Origin: Argentina anserina
Taxonomy: Eukaryota; Streptophyta; Magnoliopsida; Rosales; Rosaceae
Direction of reading: 5' to 3'
Assembly: GCF_933775445.1 (NCBI RefSeq)
Contig: NC_065873.1
Location: forward strand, 7,440,001-7,504,000
Length of the DNA stretch: 64,000 nucleotides
Position numbers and translations under genes: made by a program. This document shows, piece after piece, positions 51,501-63,990 of this stretch (position 1 is its first letter; every line of letters begins with the position of its first letter). Below the pieces are notes generated by a model that was given only the letters and a program-made list of their open reading frames with translations, did not search any database and was not told the origin of the DNA.

Positions 51501-54305
51501 ACCACAACATGCTGGTGTATCCTTTTTGTTGGATTATGCATGTTAGTTCCATGTTAGTTCATCGAAGATTAGATGTTCTGGTTGCTTTCATGTATGTCCA
51601 AATATGGAAATTGATTTAATTAATTATTCCAAGGTGTTGATAATTTGTTGGAATCTTGCTTTCAACCATGTTTACTTCTCTGCATTTGGAAATTGAATTT
51701 TCCTGATTCTGCATCACATATATAATCTTGATCGTCACCATATGATATGTATTTTGGAATTACTTTGGCTCTTCTGGTTCGGCTTAGAACTACTTTTTGG
51801 ACATGCGCCTTATTAATAATTATTTTCATTAGTTATGTACACACTTATAGGAGTCTAATCAAGGTTTCTCTGATATTTTAGGAACCACATATCCTCTTAT
51901 TGGAGTTAAAAGAAGAATCAAGCAGCAGGGACGTAGATGCAGTTGGAGTCCAAGACCCCAGTTTGAAAAAATTGCTTCCTGTGAGTGCTAAATCTACATC
52001 AAGCAACAAAGCACCTGGTGTCCAAGAAACTATAGGTACTGATACTGCTATGGAGCAAACCTCAGAAGCTAACAAGTTGCCAAAACCATCAAATTCAAAA
52101 GATGGATCGGTGGGAATAGAAGCTAATGCATTGGATTCTACAGAGGAGACTGCATCAAACAATACAGACACAAGTATTGAAGAAACTGTCACTAACATTT
52201 CTCCAAAGAAACTCTCAGAGGCTAATGGTGAGCAGACACAACCGTCAAATTCAAATGATAGATCGTCAAAAGTTGAAACTAGTTCAAAGGATTCTACCAA
52301 GGTGAATGCATCAAGCAACACAGAAGCTGGTGTCAAAGAGCCTGCTGCCACTCCTGATTCTCTGAAGAAAGTCTTGGGAGATATTGATCCTCAGCTTCCT
52401 ACTTCATCAAATTCCAAGGATGGTTCAACAGTGGTTGGAACCAAAACTAATTCTCCCAAGAAAGGCTCAGAAGCTAATGATGGTGAGCTGCCTAAATCAT
52501 CAATTTTGAAGGATGGGTCAACAGGAATTGGGACCAATGCAATGGGCTCTACCAAGGAGATTGCATCAGTTGATATAAGCACTGCTGTTCAGGAAACCGT
52601 CACCACTCGTAGTACACCTAAGGAGGACTCAGAAGATAATTCTGGTGAGCTGACTGAACTATCAAATATCAAGGATGGATCGACAGACGTAAATAATACA
52701 GTGGGTTCTACCAAAGACATAGCACTAACCAGTACAACATCTGGTGTTCAAGAAACTGTCAAAGCTCCTGTGAAGCAAATCTCAGAAAGTGATGTCAGTA
52801 AGCTGCCGAAATCATCAGAGGACATTGCATTAAGCAATACAGGATATGGTGTTCAAGAAACTGCCACTACTATGAAACAAGTTCCTAAAAGTGATGATAT
52901 TGAATTGCCAAAACCGTTCAAAGATGAATTTGAGAAAGTAGAAACTAATGATGCAGTCAATTCTACCACGAGTCTTCAAGAAACTGCCCCTACTCTCCCA
53001 AAGGAAGTCTCTGAAGGAAATCTCAGTGAGTCATCAAAGTCGAAGGATGGAATGAATGAAGTGGAAAGTAATGTTGTCAGTTCTGCCAAGGAAATTTCAT
53101 CAAATTCGTTAGGAACTGGTTTACAGGATAGTGTCTCTACTCGAACTCCAGCAAAGAAATTGTCAGAAGCTAATGTTGGAGATTTGCCAAAATCATCAGA
53201 TTCAAAAGATGGACATAAAGAAATAGAAACTAATGCAGTGAGTTCTACAACGGAGATTGCACCACAAAAGCAAGTCTCAGAAGGTAATCACAGTGAGGCG
53301 ACAAAATTATCAAATTCGAGTGGTGGATCAACAGAAGTAGGTACTAATGCAGCGGGTTCTAGCCAGAGTGTACAAGAAACTGCAACTAATTTGAAGCAGG
53401 TTTCACAAGGTGATGCCAATGAGCTGCCAAAACCATCAAACACAAAGGACAGGTCACCGGAAGTCATGAATGCAGTGGATTCAACCGAGAGTGTTCAAGA
53501 CAGTAATCAAGAACCTGAAACTAAAGTCAGTGTGCTTCCAAAACCTTCAAATTCAAAGCATGGATCGACAGAAGTAAGAACTGACGCAGTCGATTCTACC
53601 AAGACGCTTTCATCCGGCAACACGGAAGGTATCACCGCTCATAGTGTTAAACAAGTCCCGGAAGATAATCTCAGTGAGCTGCCGAAATCACATGCAAATG
53701 ACGGATCAGCAGAGATAGGAACTAATGCGTTGGATCCCATAATAAGTCTTCAACAAACTGTCTCTGCTAATATCAACCAGCTGCCAGAACCGTCAGACGT
53801 AAAGGACGGATCGACCATAGTGCCTACTACAGTCAACTCTACAAAGAGTGTCCAAGAAACAATCACTAAACAAGTTTCAGAAGGTAAGGGCAATGAGCTT
53901 CCGAAACCTTTCAAGGATGGATCAACAAAGGTAGGAACTGATGCAGATGATTCTACGGAGAAGCTTGCACCAGGCAACATGGAAACTGGTGTACAAGTAG
54001 GAGTTGATGCAGTTGGTTCCATCAAGGACATTCCATCAAGCAAAACAGAATCTGGTTTTCAAAAACGTATCACCACTTCAGAAAGTGATGTTGCTGAGTT
54101 GCCAAGATCATCACAATCGGACGGTCATCTTGGCGAGGGTTTGAAACCATCTATTCCAGAAGAAAGTAATGCTGGTAAATTGCCAAAACCAACTAATACT
54201 AAGGAAAGTAATGCCACCGAGTCGCAAAAACCAGCAGATCCAGAGGAAAATAATGCCGGTGAGTCGCAAAAACCATCAGAATCAAAAGGATGGTTATGGT
54301 GGTGA
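48524..54305 (+). CDS. Plant-specific acidic two-TM protein with a repeat-built C-terminal half (At5g17910-like)
   Basis: Two coding exons, 48524-50869 and 51882-54305, joined in phase 0 with GT-AG borders; 1589 residues. The N-terminus RTCYRSLCHHPVL is followed by two hydrophobic segments (about residues 27-46 and 54-70), so the protein is probably membrane-anchored with a long acidic tail. Acidic clusters (GDGGDDEATDSGSD, NDGDDEEEAHEGKEDE) fill residues 200-320, and two NPFDL motifs (RHNPFDL, RRNPFDLLYE) follow, as in the family I recall from Arabidopsis At5g17910/At1g07330. Exon 2 encodes about 14 degenerate units of 45-55 residues built on LPKPSNSKDGSTEV ... AVDST ... GVQET ... KQVSE. It ends KGWLWW. 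Function unknown. Long open frames make the exons secure; that exon 2 belongs to this gene rests on phase and splice signals. The ATG at 48524 is the first in frame. Confidence 0.85.
51900..54290 (+). repeat. Coding tandem repeat, ~150-bp degenerate units
   Basis: The exon repeats a Ser/Thr/Lys/Glu-rich module; the KDGS-type core recurs at about 52100, 52420, 52510, 52670, 53040, 53210, 53325, 53440, 53560, 53700, 53800 and 53915. Units diverge in length and sequence but stay in frame throughout. Confidence 0.85.
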
Positions 54306-54501
54306 TTTGTTGCATACTAGTTGATTTCCCAGACCAAAAAATTCGAAGTATTAATTTGCAAACTTAGTAAGTAGTTACTAATGTAGTGAGTTCTGCTGAG
54401 GAAAACTATTAGCTGCTTCCACTTTGTATACAATTGTGATGGTACGTACTTGAGCAACGTATTATTCTATCACATCACTTTCATTTTAGGCTTTTAATAT
54501 A
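54306..54501 (+). other. 3' UTR region of the membrane-protein gene
   Basis: About 200 bp of AT-rich DNA between the stop codon and the LINE target site. The gene's transcript may end here or run into the LINE. Confidence 0.5.
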
Positions 54502-54515
54502 GTTGCCTTGGTTTT

Positions 54516-56249
54516 TTTTTTTGGTACAAATATGGTCATTAGCCCAAGAAAAAGAAAGTAAAGAATAAATTAGCCAAAGCTACAAGCCATAAATTCTCTA
54601 TCTCTAAAAAAACTAACAATGTCATCCAGCAAAGCATAAAAAACAAGTGTATGAGTCATGTAAGTACATATTCCTCTATCATTAGAGGTACTATGCTTAG
54701 TAAGTATATCAGCTACTATATTCCTCTCTCTATGGATATGTTTCACATCAATAAAGTCAAAGACACACATCAATCTTCTGCAGTTCATTATCAAGGTCCC
54801 AAGAGGATGCAAATTAATATTATTATGTTGAAGATGATTCATAATTAGCACTAAAGAATCAGACTCAACTTCCAGTCTTGAAATATTTAAGCTATGAGCT
54901 AGGTGTAAACCATGAAACAAGCCCCAAGCCTCAACTTGCAGGACCTCCCCAGTCTCAATGTTCACCATAAACCCACCCTGCCAACAACCAACCTCATCCC
55001 TAACCACACCCCCTGCTCCAATATTTCTATTATTCATCCTAGAGCCATCAACATTCAGTTTAAAATTTCCAATAGCTGGTTTAATCCAATATAGCATCTC
55101 CACATGTTTAGGCAAGTTTGTACCAAGCTTAAAATTAGCTTTAGCCCATTCATCAGCATAACTAAAAACAACTTCAGAAATATTAAAAGCATAATTGAAG
55201 GAGCTGTCAAAAATGGATTTGCACCTCCATTTCCATATGAACCAGCAACAATAGATGAAGAAGATATTCCAACTGATATTATTCATATAGTACCATTTCT
55301 GAAGCAAAATAGCATAGCTCCAATTTTCCCAACTCAGAACAAAAGTAGCAAGGATATTCGGGTGAATCTTAAAATTTTGCCAAACCTGTTTAGACTTAGG
55401 ACATTCCCTGAAAAGGTGAATCATTGTTTCTGGGGTATTAGTGCAGAATTTGCAGTGAGGATTGGAGGCAAGCTTCTTTCGAAACCTTTGCTCATTAGTT
55501 AACAATTTACTTGAAACAAAGGTCCATAAAAATATTTTAATCTTTGGAGGTACAAGAAGAGACCAAATCTTCATCCAACAATACTTTTAGAAGCCTTGTT
55601 CATCACATAGCACATTGTAAGCAGATTTTACGGAGAAAATTCCAGAAAAAGTCTGCCCCCATATAACTTGATCATGAATATCACATTAAGCAATAGGAAT
55701 AGATAACACTTGAACAACTATTTCTTGAGGAAGATTTTCACCAAGCATGATCATATTCCAGCTACCGTCAATCCAAAATTCATTCACAACAGAGTTAGTA
55801 TTGACAATATCATGATTAATAGCATGGTTGAGAAGGATACTGGAAGGAACCCAATTATCAGTCCAAAATTTAGTTTAAAAACTATTGCCAACTCTCCAGG
55901 TAAGCTCTTTTTCGTAGTAAATTAGCCCCATACACAATACCAGACCAAATACTTGAGCACTAAGCATGCTTTTTATAAGAATTATGCAGGAGAGAACCAG
56001 AATGAAGATATTTCCTCATATAAATCTTGCTCCAAATCCCTTGGTCTTTCTGGACAACTCTCCAACTAGATTTAGCAAGCATGGCCATGTTCATATTAGC
56101 TGACTTTTTAATCCCTAAGCCACCATGGCATTTAGGCATGCAAACTGTATCTCAATTAGTAAGATGAACTTTATTTTTCTGCTTAGTATCGCCCCATAGA
56201 AAACCCCTATTGAGTTTATCCAACTTGTCACAAATTGAAGCTTAGCAAT
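54516..56249 (-). mobile_element. 5'-truncated LINE (non-LTR retrotransposon)
   Basis: Flanked by a 14-bp direct repeat, gttgccttggtttt, at 54502-54515 and 56250-56263. A T-run at the left border is the poly(A) tail on the minus strand. The minus-strand frame 55574-54570 (334 codons) encodes a zinc-binding RT-associated domain (WTFVSSKLLTNEQRF, CKFCTNTPETMIHLFRECP) and a plant RNase H-like domain (FKLNVDGSRMNNRNIGAGGVVRD ... VEAWGLFHGLHLA ... LEVESDS). Upstream on the minus strand, decayed reverse-transcriptase tail sequence (FLWGDTKQKNKVHL, PKCHGGLGIKK) continues to 56245 with stops. The 5' part of the element is absent. Confidence 0.93.
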
Positions 56250-56263
56250 GTTGCCTTGGTTTT

Positions 56264-56507
56264 ATTGAATCGACTATCTCAGACTTTTAAGCTCATATCC
56301 CTGTCCATGAGAACAAGATAAATTTCTAATAATGTATGTACACAATACCTTATTGTGAACTCGGTCGAGGGAGCATGTTGGCACCAAGACAAGCCTTTAT
56401 AATCTAAGAAACTTACTGATGAAAATCTCTCCACACCTAAATCTTTAAGGTAAATCATTTGAAAAAGAAGACAAAAATATATATTTGTACTGTAGTGAAA
56501 CATGTAG
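56264..56507. other. Short spacer between LINE and LTR element
   Basis: Continues the sequence interrupted by the LINE; no gene recognised. Confidence 0.5.
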
Positions 56508-56856
56508 TTCTATGTTAGGAGAATAATCCTAGTTGACTAGCTGTAACCGTAGTTGGTAAAACGCATCGTTTAGCTTTGTCAATACGTTGCGTTTAGATGG
56601 ATGCAGCTGTGATCTGTTAGGACCAGTGTCTGTCTGGCCACAATGCACTCCACCTGCTCGATGAAATGTCCGACTCAGAGTGGTTGTGTAGAGTTGGAAA
56701 TACAGTTGCAACTTTTACGAGTATTCGAGACAAGGGTGGGGGAGTTGTTGTTCACCAACCTTTAGAATATGTAATTGGGTTAATTATGAAGAACTGAATG
56801 AAGGCTCAGATGAATCCGTTGGGTATGTTTATCATGAGATTGGTGATGCTACTCAT

Positions 56857-57363
56857 GTGAGGATAAAATTAGATTGCAAAGCTTCTCGGGTTTCTGAAGA
56901 CTTGGGTCCAGAAGAAGAAATATCTGAAGTTGTTGCGGTGCCGAGCGAAATGTTCACAAATACTTATGGAATTATGGAGTTCGAAGATGGCACATTGGAT
57001 TATTGTATTGGAAAGACTACTGCATCTCTTGCGAATATTGGAGACAAAGGTGGGGAACTTGCTCACCAACCTTTTGGGGTCAGTTCTGTGCAAGATGAGG
57101 AAATTGATACAGCAGAGGAAGAGCGTAGTGGTGGGTTCAGTTATGAAACTAATGTCAGACGAACTGTATCTTGGCAGAATGTGGACATGTTTCCGTCGAT
57201 GCACGAAACAATGATTAAAAAGGTGCTTGATGAAGGTGAAACCAAACTAGCCCAGACTAAATCCAAGTACACATTGAAATTCTTCAACAGCTGGAAGAAA
57301 CTAGAAATGAATGGGAATGGGGTTGGTGCAAACAAGAACTCGTGGAAGATGCTATGTCAGTAG
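56857..57363 (+). pseudogene. Unidentified open frame inside the LTR element (168 codons)
   Basis: An acidic product with repeated Glu/Val runs (EDLGPEEEISEVVAVPSEMF) and a tail rich in Lys/Asn. The frame extends upstream to about 56797 without a stop. Codon content looks protein-like but no domain is recognised. It is followed by two stop codons at 57361. Could be a decayed structural gene of the retroelement or captured host sequence. Confidence 0.4.
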
Positions 57364-58038
57364 TGACTCTTAATGTTGGTAAAACATGTGCCAATCTTGT
57401 TGGGAACAAGATCATGATTCTGACCGTTACAACTAAACTTGGTAATCACTTGCAGTTTACCTTTTCTCTAATAATTGCCTTCATTGAATTTTGGAAGTAT
57501 GGATATATTGAGAAAAATATGAGATGGTTTATCAAGGTTTTAGTGACTAGTTTTAGAAATGGGAGCTTGAATTTTCCCCATGACCAGAATCTTTTCTCTA
57601 GTAGCATTAAATTGAATAGTTTGTTGTCCATGGGAAATGAGAAATGCATAATTTGTTGCTGTACATTGCCCTATGGGATGAATGAGTTGCTGCTATACGT
57701 TGGATGATACACATAGTGATTAGTCACATGATTCAAACATTTCTAAGTCTTGATGTAGAAGTACATTTGTCTACATGTGCTACCATTGAATTGGTCTTAT
57801 ACCTACTTTGAGTAGTATGTTAATTGGAAACTTCATCAGTCTTCTTCTTAAGAACAAGGGAACAGTGGGCTTGAAAGGCTACTTCAAAAATCTGGTGATG
57901 ATGCAAAGATTGTAACTGTGGTAGCAACCAAGCTTGTTATTGAGCATGATGATATCTTTATTGTGGGCTGCACTAGGCCTCCAGAGAAGCAACCAAGGCA
58001 TGTAACTGGTAAAAGAGCTGTTTGTCAAAGCTGAAAAG

Positions 58039-58539
58039 GTGCTGAAGAAAATGTGGGAGCAGTGGAAAACAAAAATGCAAGTCAGACTTGTAAGGGAAGC
58101 GGATGCAAAAGAACTACAGTCTACTATCAAGAAAGAGTTAAAGCTTTATTGTGAGGTGCTGGTATGTTTACTAAAGACACAGTATCAATATTTACCTGCT
58201 GAGAACAAATTGGTAAAAATGAGTTTGCTTCTTGTTGTTACATTGGCAAAAATGGAGAAAGTTGTGGAATTGATGTTTGGCGACAGTTGGGAGAGATGGA
58301 AATTATTAGTAATTGCTGCAGAAAATGAGAATGGGTTTGAAGACCCGCATATTGAATCCTTACTTGCTATGTTGGGAGTCATGCTCAATTATCTGAAGTC
58401 TCCTCAATCGTTCTTATCTTCTGTCAGTGCGTTTAATAAATTTGGGCTCACAAATATTGTGCAAATTGATAAAACTGGCAAAAACATTGGTCTTATGCTG
58501 TGCACAGATGCTACAAAATCCATAACAATGTTGCTGTAA
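58039..58539 (+). pseudogene. Unidentified open frame inside the LTR element (166 codons)
   Basis: Product begins MLKKMWEQWKTKMQVRLVREADAKE (charged, possibly helical) and becomes hydrophobic further on (LLLVVTLAKMEKVVELMFG). A preceding block at 57880-58020 reads AKIVTVVATKLVIEHDDIFIVGCTRPPE in a second frame, suggesting one older frame broken by indels. No family recognised. Confidence 0.35.
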
Positions 58540-59734
58540 CTATTGCACATTTTGAAGGCATAAGGAGTGTATCTGAGAAGAATTTTGCTTGTATTACTGA
58601 AGTCAGTGCAGTATTTTGGGGTGTCAAATTGCTGGCATCTTGTGTCAAGACTGAGGATACAAAAAGTGGCTGGCAATTGTGGGATAACATCTCTGTCATC
58701 TCATGCTTACATCAGACTCCATGGAGTACCATACTCTCTTACTATTTCCTGAATGAAAATTACACTGAGATGGGGCAACATGAGTCTGCAATGGCAGTTT
58801 GATCTTTTGCACCTAAAGGAGGCTTGCAAGTATTGGTTTATGGGGAAAGCTCAGTAACAGCTACTTTCAGAACTACTAGGAGTGTCTGCATTTCTGAAGA
58901 TGTATTGATGATCACTTCTGGAGATAATATGTTGACTTGCAAGTGGTTAGAACTCAAAATTTCTGGAATGGTATTTCACATATGCAGGTTGACTAGTTGT
59001 GGAAGGGATCAAGACTATGATTAGTATTATGTGGACTTCAGTATTGCTGCTTACAAGATTTGCCTTTTCCTTATGTTTACTGCTTGATACATAACTCTTG
59101 TAGCTACAGAACTTGTCCTCAAGTTCTGTTTTAAGGAGGGTGGAATGTTACGAGAGCTTGACTTTATTATCCTAGTTAACTAGTTTTAATCCTAGTTGGT
59201 AAAACGCATCGTTTAGCTATGTCAATACGTTGCGTTTAGATGGATGCATCTGTGATCTGTTAGGACCAGTGTCCGTCTGGCACGTGTCCCTCATGAATAA
59301 ATCATTGTATTTAACCTCAGAAATAGCTATAGGAACATTATCGATGAATTGAAGCTTATTTCTATTTTTCAGTTTTATAATTTCTTCTTTTTTACTTACT
59401 GTTCTTTATTTCTAGTTCAATTAATCCAATTAAATCTAGGTATTAGGGCTCAATCCCTAACATTCTACAATTTCGATCGTTAAGGTATGAAAATCTAAGT
59501 AATTTTCATACTTGATTTGTCAGCTCCCGAATTTAAAAATGATGTCATTTAAATTGATTATAATTGTGTCCTCTTAAAAGAAAATTGTAATTGTTCACCG
59601 ATTCAATGAAATTTCTTTTCATCATAACACAATGCTCATCGAATGTATCATGTGGTAGGAATTGTGATTACTTGAATCAATCAGAGTGAACAATACCTTT
59701 TTTTCTTAAATAAATGTATTTATTTTTCAGGATG

Positions 59735-59906
59735 GAATAATTGTGTATTATTGAATGATATAATGGCCTATATATAGGCATTACAAAACCACAATCCCGT
59801 AGGATTCGAAATCCTAATCTATTACGGAGATGCTAATTTATCTCCTAACATGAAACCTATTAGGCTAAGACACACACAAGGGTAGAATAATAATTCTCCC
59901 GGAACA
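59735..59906 (-). mobile_element. 3' LTR of a copia-type element (minus strand)
   Basis: Read on the minus strand, the polypurine tract gacataagggggagtgt precedes TGTTCCGGGAGAATTATT, with a TATA-like tatatataggc inside. The right border (59906) is clear; the left border is set at a TG near 59735 and is uncertain. Confidence 0.6.
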
Positions 59907-61929
59907 CTCCCCCTTATGTCGCATGCCTAGGTTGCATGGTGCACACATCGCTGCCTCGGTAAAAACCTTGTCAAGCAAAATAAAAACCTCTTGGGTAAAA
60001 ACAAAAGCTTGATCGAAGGGAAAAAGAGCACAATGCACCGTCTACATTTGATAACATCATGTGAGGTAGACTCCTCCTGAAGTCTACGAAACAACTCCCC
60101 TTGATTAGTGCCATAATCATGGAGTACAAAGAACAACGTATACAACGTTCATTACATGCTTCTCAAACGTAGTCTTGGGCTAATGATTAATCATTAATTT
60201 AGCCACACATCCTTAGATCATTCATGCTATACTTAGTCAACCTTAGATCTTAGGAAACAAGATTGCATAACAACTCAAAATAAGAGTTTGCAATGAAAAT
60301 CAGATTCTCGGATAGAATGACATTTACTCACTTAAACGGCAATAACTTCTTCGTCAAAATAGGTATCAGTGAACCGTAAAATGTTCTGAGAAGTAGACAC
60401 CCATGGCTTTCCAATGACATATTCACAACCTAATCCGATCGGAGCAGTTCACAGTGCTCTGTCGAAGTTTACTGACTTGCAAATTTCCGGACAGAACTGT
60501 CCTACTTTGCTAAAATGGACATAACTCACTCAATATGATAGCTATGAACAAATGGTTGGTGTCCCTGGAAAGTAGACACATAGACCTTTCCAACGGTACC
60601 AATTTCACCATATTTCATCGAGTGAGATATCTTGTAGGTCTCGTTGAAGTTGACCTACGAAACTGGACAGATTCTGATTTGTCACATTCAATGTGTCTTT
60701 CGCAAAACGAATGGGGGAATGGACCAATGAAGGACTGATTTTGGTCCGAGGCGGAACCGTACATATCCTTTACGCTACCAGTGTCGACTGCTACACCAAG
60801 GCGTACGTTGATGTTGCTGAAGCTACTGGCGGCGTTGGTGTGGATATGATTTGTGTTGGTTCACTAAGTGTAGAACTAAACCCATGTCAAAGGAGCAATG
60901 CAAGTCCAATGACGATGCATAGGTGCATAGTTAAACACGTCATAATGAAAGCAATAGTGTCCCAACAGCACTTACATATATGAATCTATAGCTCATTCAA
61001 TCTCTTCATCATCTATACTTAGATGGAATAGAGAATCAAGAATAGCTTTCATATGAACACATATGGGTATGAGTTCTTGCAATCGATTGTACTACGTTCT
61101 CTCGAGCGTCACAACCTGATTACATAAGCTCTCCGTGGTCTGGAGGCATTTAAAGTCCCTCGGGCACTCTCATATCTGCGTCAAGATCCCTTTACAGATA
61201 TTCTACGGCCACTATCATATGCTGCAAATCAGTTTTCATGGACACTACTACTGATCAAGTAGCGGAAAGCAATTATGTCAAAACCGAGAAGACAGAAAAA
61301 CCGAACCCATGATTCAAAGAATCTTGAGTTACATAAAGCTACAACTGCAGGCAAGCAAAGCTATGTCCACAGGCTAACAAAGCTACTGTCAATGAAATCT
61401 GACAGATTTATTCCTCTCAATTCTTAACACAAATATCAAGATGAAAATTCATCATTGGCATGTAGGGCCTTTGAAACTTAGCAAGGCACGAAGATATAGA
61501 ACACAATCTCCGCACGAGATCCGTAAAACAACTACCTGCTCCGTAAGACAGTGTGGGTGGTTACACAATTAGCAAAACACTCGATTTCACGGCGGGACAT
61601 TCTCAAAATAAAATTATGATAGTCAACAACGCGGTGAACTTCTCTAGACAATACGCCGTAGGATATTGTAAGAGGGGGGATTGAAACAAATGTGCAATCC
61701 CATCGAGTGTATCACATGGCAATAGAACTACATTCTTCAACTTAAGAGTTGGAAAAACATGGTATTGGACCAGTTGAATACCAAACAATATGGGTGGAAA
61801 ACCATCCATTTGGTGCGGGTGGTCACCAATAATACTTAAATCGTTTGAGCTATGAAACAACTTGGAGAAAATCGAAAAATTAACCGGAAAACCATGTCAA
61901 AAGAACTCAAAACCGGGTGAAATTCGGAC

Positions 61930-62240
61930 TAGGAAAACGTGGCAACAAGGACTTCTGAAATATGCCGGAAAAATGACGAGAAACGACGAAAAAATCGTTT
62001 GAAAAACTCACCGGAAGCCGGCGGCACCGATTGCCGGAAATCCGGCCAGCGGCGGCCGGAGCTGGCCGGTATGGAGGCCGTAACCTCAGGTCCAACAGGG
62101 AACGCCATCAAGAACCGGATGGCGGTGCCGGAAATGCCGGCAAATGGCCGGAAGGTGGCAAATACGCCGGCAAAACGCCGGAAAACGTTCCAGAAATGCC
62201 GGAACAGTAACCGGGAAAAACTACGTCAATTTTGACGTTC
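61930..62240. repeat. CCGG/GCCGG-rich degenerate repeat block
   Basis: About 20 CCGG words in 300 bp (gccggaaaat, gccggcggcacc, ccggccagc). It is likely the GC-rich leader of the LTR element on the minus strand. Rich in CpG, so a candidate for dense methylation. Confidence 0.6.
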
Positions 62241-63789
62241 CGAGGTCTGTTTTCCAAATTTTAAGATCCAAAATCACAATGTACTGCTACTGAGGTCTCA
62301 TGTAACCCAAAAGCGGCCAATTTAAAAACCATGTGAGTTGCAAACGTTTACCATGCATGCTAAGCTAAGGCAAATAAAATTCTCACGAGTCCATCTTATA
62401 AATAAGAAATACGAGAAATTTTATAGAATATGCTAATATTTAATACAACACAACCAAATTTTCAATTCCAATAGACGACTTAAGCTAAAGTCGAGCAAGA
62501 AACATGGCAATGCCAACGTTATAATAGTAAGTAGAAAACATAGTCAAAATAGATTGACTAATCAAAAGTCCGTAGCAACAAAATCTTGCATATCGGATCG
62601 GGCAGAGCCATAGCCTGAGGCTAAAAAAATGTGCTTACTTGAGAATAGAAGAATGTTACGTTTCCATCTCCAAAATTCCCTCAAGAAATAGATACAGGTG
62701 CCAAAAATGACATGTGTTTCTCGGATGTGGAGTATGGTTCAAGGTTAACTCTGGTAATACAACGTCATAGACGTTTATTGAATCACTTTAAGTGTGTTCC
62801 ATAAAATGTGTTATTTGTGGAATCTTTTGTCAGCAAATAGTGCTACATCAAAGTAATGAATCAACTCAAATAAATGAGTACGTAGACCTTGGGATTATCG
62901 TTTATAGACATGAGTTTAAGAAAACTCAAACATTCAAATAACAGTCGCGATGGCGACGCATCCATGAGAAACAAGGGTTGTATTGATTTCGAATAATCGA
63001 AATATTCAAGTATGTAACCAGAATTAGAAGGGTTGTGATGTATATGGTCACAAAATAATTGATGCATATCGGCGATTCTCATGATCGCACCCAAAATAGT
63101 GGTGTACTCAGACAACCACACGAAATCGATTTCTTCCCTTTAAATAATAACGTGATTCCCCCAGGACCGTCACACAAAAAACGTCGACCAAGAGGGGAAT
63201 CATATCCCTCTTTGGTCTATCGGCGTAATAAGAAGGCAGAAAAAGAAAACATGAAAAAGGCTAATAGCGCTCGATAATTTATATATATATATGTTCAAAA
63301 ACAGCAACTTTAAGGAAAACATACTTGTTGGTCTGCCAAATAGACCGCATATAATTAAATTGCTCTGCAAATCGATTGTCATGCATGAAGTTGCTTTATG
63401 AATTCCTTTTCGATCTTCGTCCGATGACATAAAAATCTTGGGAGGATACGATCGAAATCGTATGTAGATGACAAAAGTATCGTCCATCTCGGCATGAATG
63501 TCATCACCATAGTACGATGAGCAATGATTTTACCTATACGAGCACGTGAAATATCGTTGGAAATAAAAACGTGCCAATGAACATTTAAATAATGAAATAG
63601 GAAAAAAGAAAAGGAAAATAAAATATAGTATGAAGCCCAAATGACTATTGTGCTCGACAGGCCATAGGCCCAAAATGGTAGAGAAAACGGGAGTAGCTTC
63701 TCTTGAGCGAAGAGTTTGCTTGTGCAGTTCGCGTTTCTTGCGTAGATATGCGGGAGGAGCAATTTTGAATCCTTTGATGCGGGGTCTTG

Positions 63790-63990
63790 CAGGGCAAAAA
63801 GATGTTTTTGCGGAGCGAATGCGGAGGAGACCCTGCAGGGCTGCGTGCAGGGGCTACGAGCAGAGGCTGCAGGGCAGCAGGGGGGTCGCAGGGGCTGTAG
63901 GGTAGCATGGCAGGATGCGGGGGCTGCAGGCAGGGGCGGGATGCGGGGGCTACAGGGGTCGCGTCCGGGCTGCATGCAGGGTTGCGGAGG
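63790..63990. repeat. G-rich GCAGGGGCT-type degenerate repeat
   Basis: Units such as gcaggggctacgagcag, gctgcagggcagca and gcgggggctgcaggcag recur with G-runs of 3-6 on the plus strand, giving G-quadruplex potential. Noncoding in appearance. Confidence 0.65.

Larger units (their letters stand above)
56513..59462 (+). mobile_element. Deleted LTR retrotransposon with unidentified internal coding remnants (2950 bp)
   Basis: Begins TGTTAGGAGAATAATCC, ends CAATCCCTAACA, and has a perfect 5-bp TSD, ttcta (56508-56512, 59463-59467). The 3' LTR is 59146-59462, preceded by the purine-rich ttaaggagggtggaa. The 5' LTR keeps only its first ~128 bp (56513-56640), sharing gttggtaaaacgcatcgttt and ggaccagtgtc with the 3' copy; the rest is lost to a deletion. 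The interior holds frames at 56797-57363 (ending NSWKKLEMNGNGVGANKNSW), around 57860-58020, and 58039-58539 (... YLPAENKLVKMSLL ... FGDSWERWKLLVIAAENENG ...). I recognise no gag, protease, RT or integrase in them. A short internal duplication (gagacaagggtggggga / gagacaaaggtgggga) is present. Confidence 0.75.

Noticed and set aside
51878..52351. 157-codon minus-strand frame
   Set aside because: Antisense of the Ser/Thr-rich repeat exon; repeats keep the opposite strand open.
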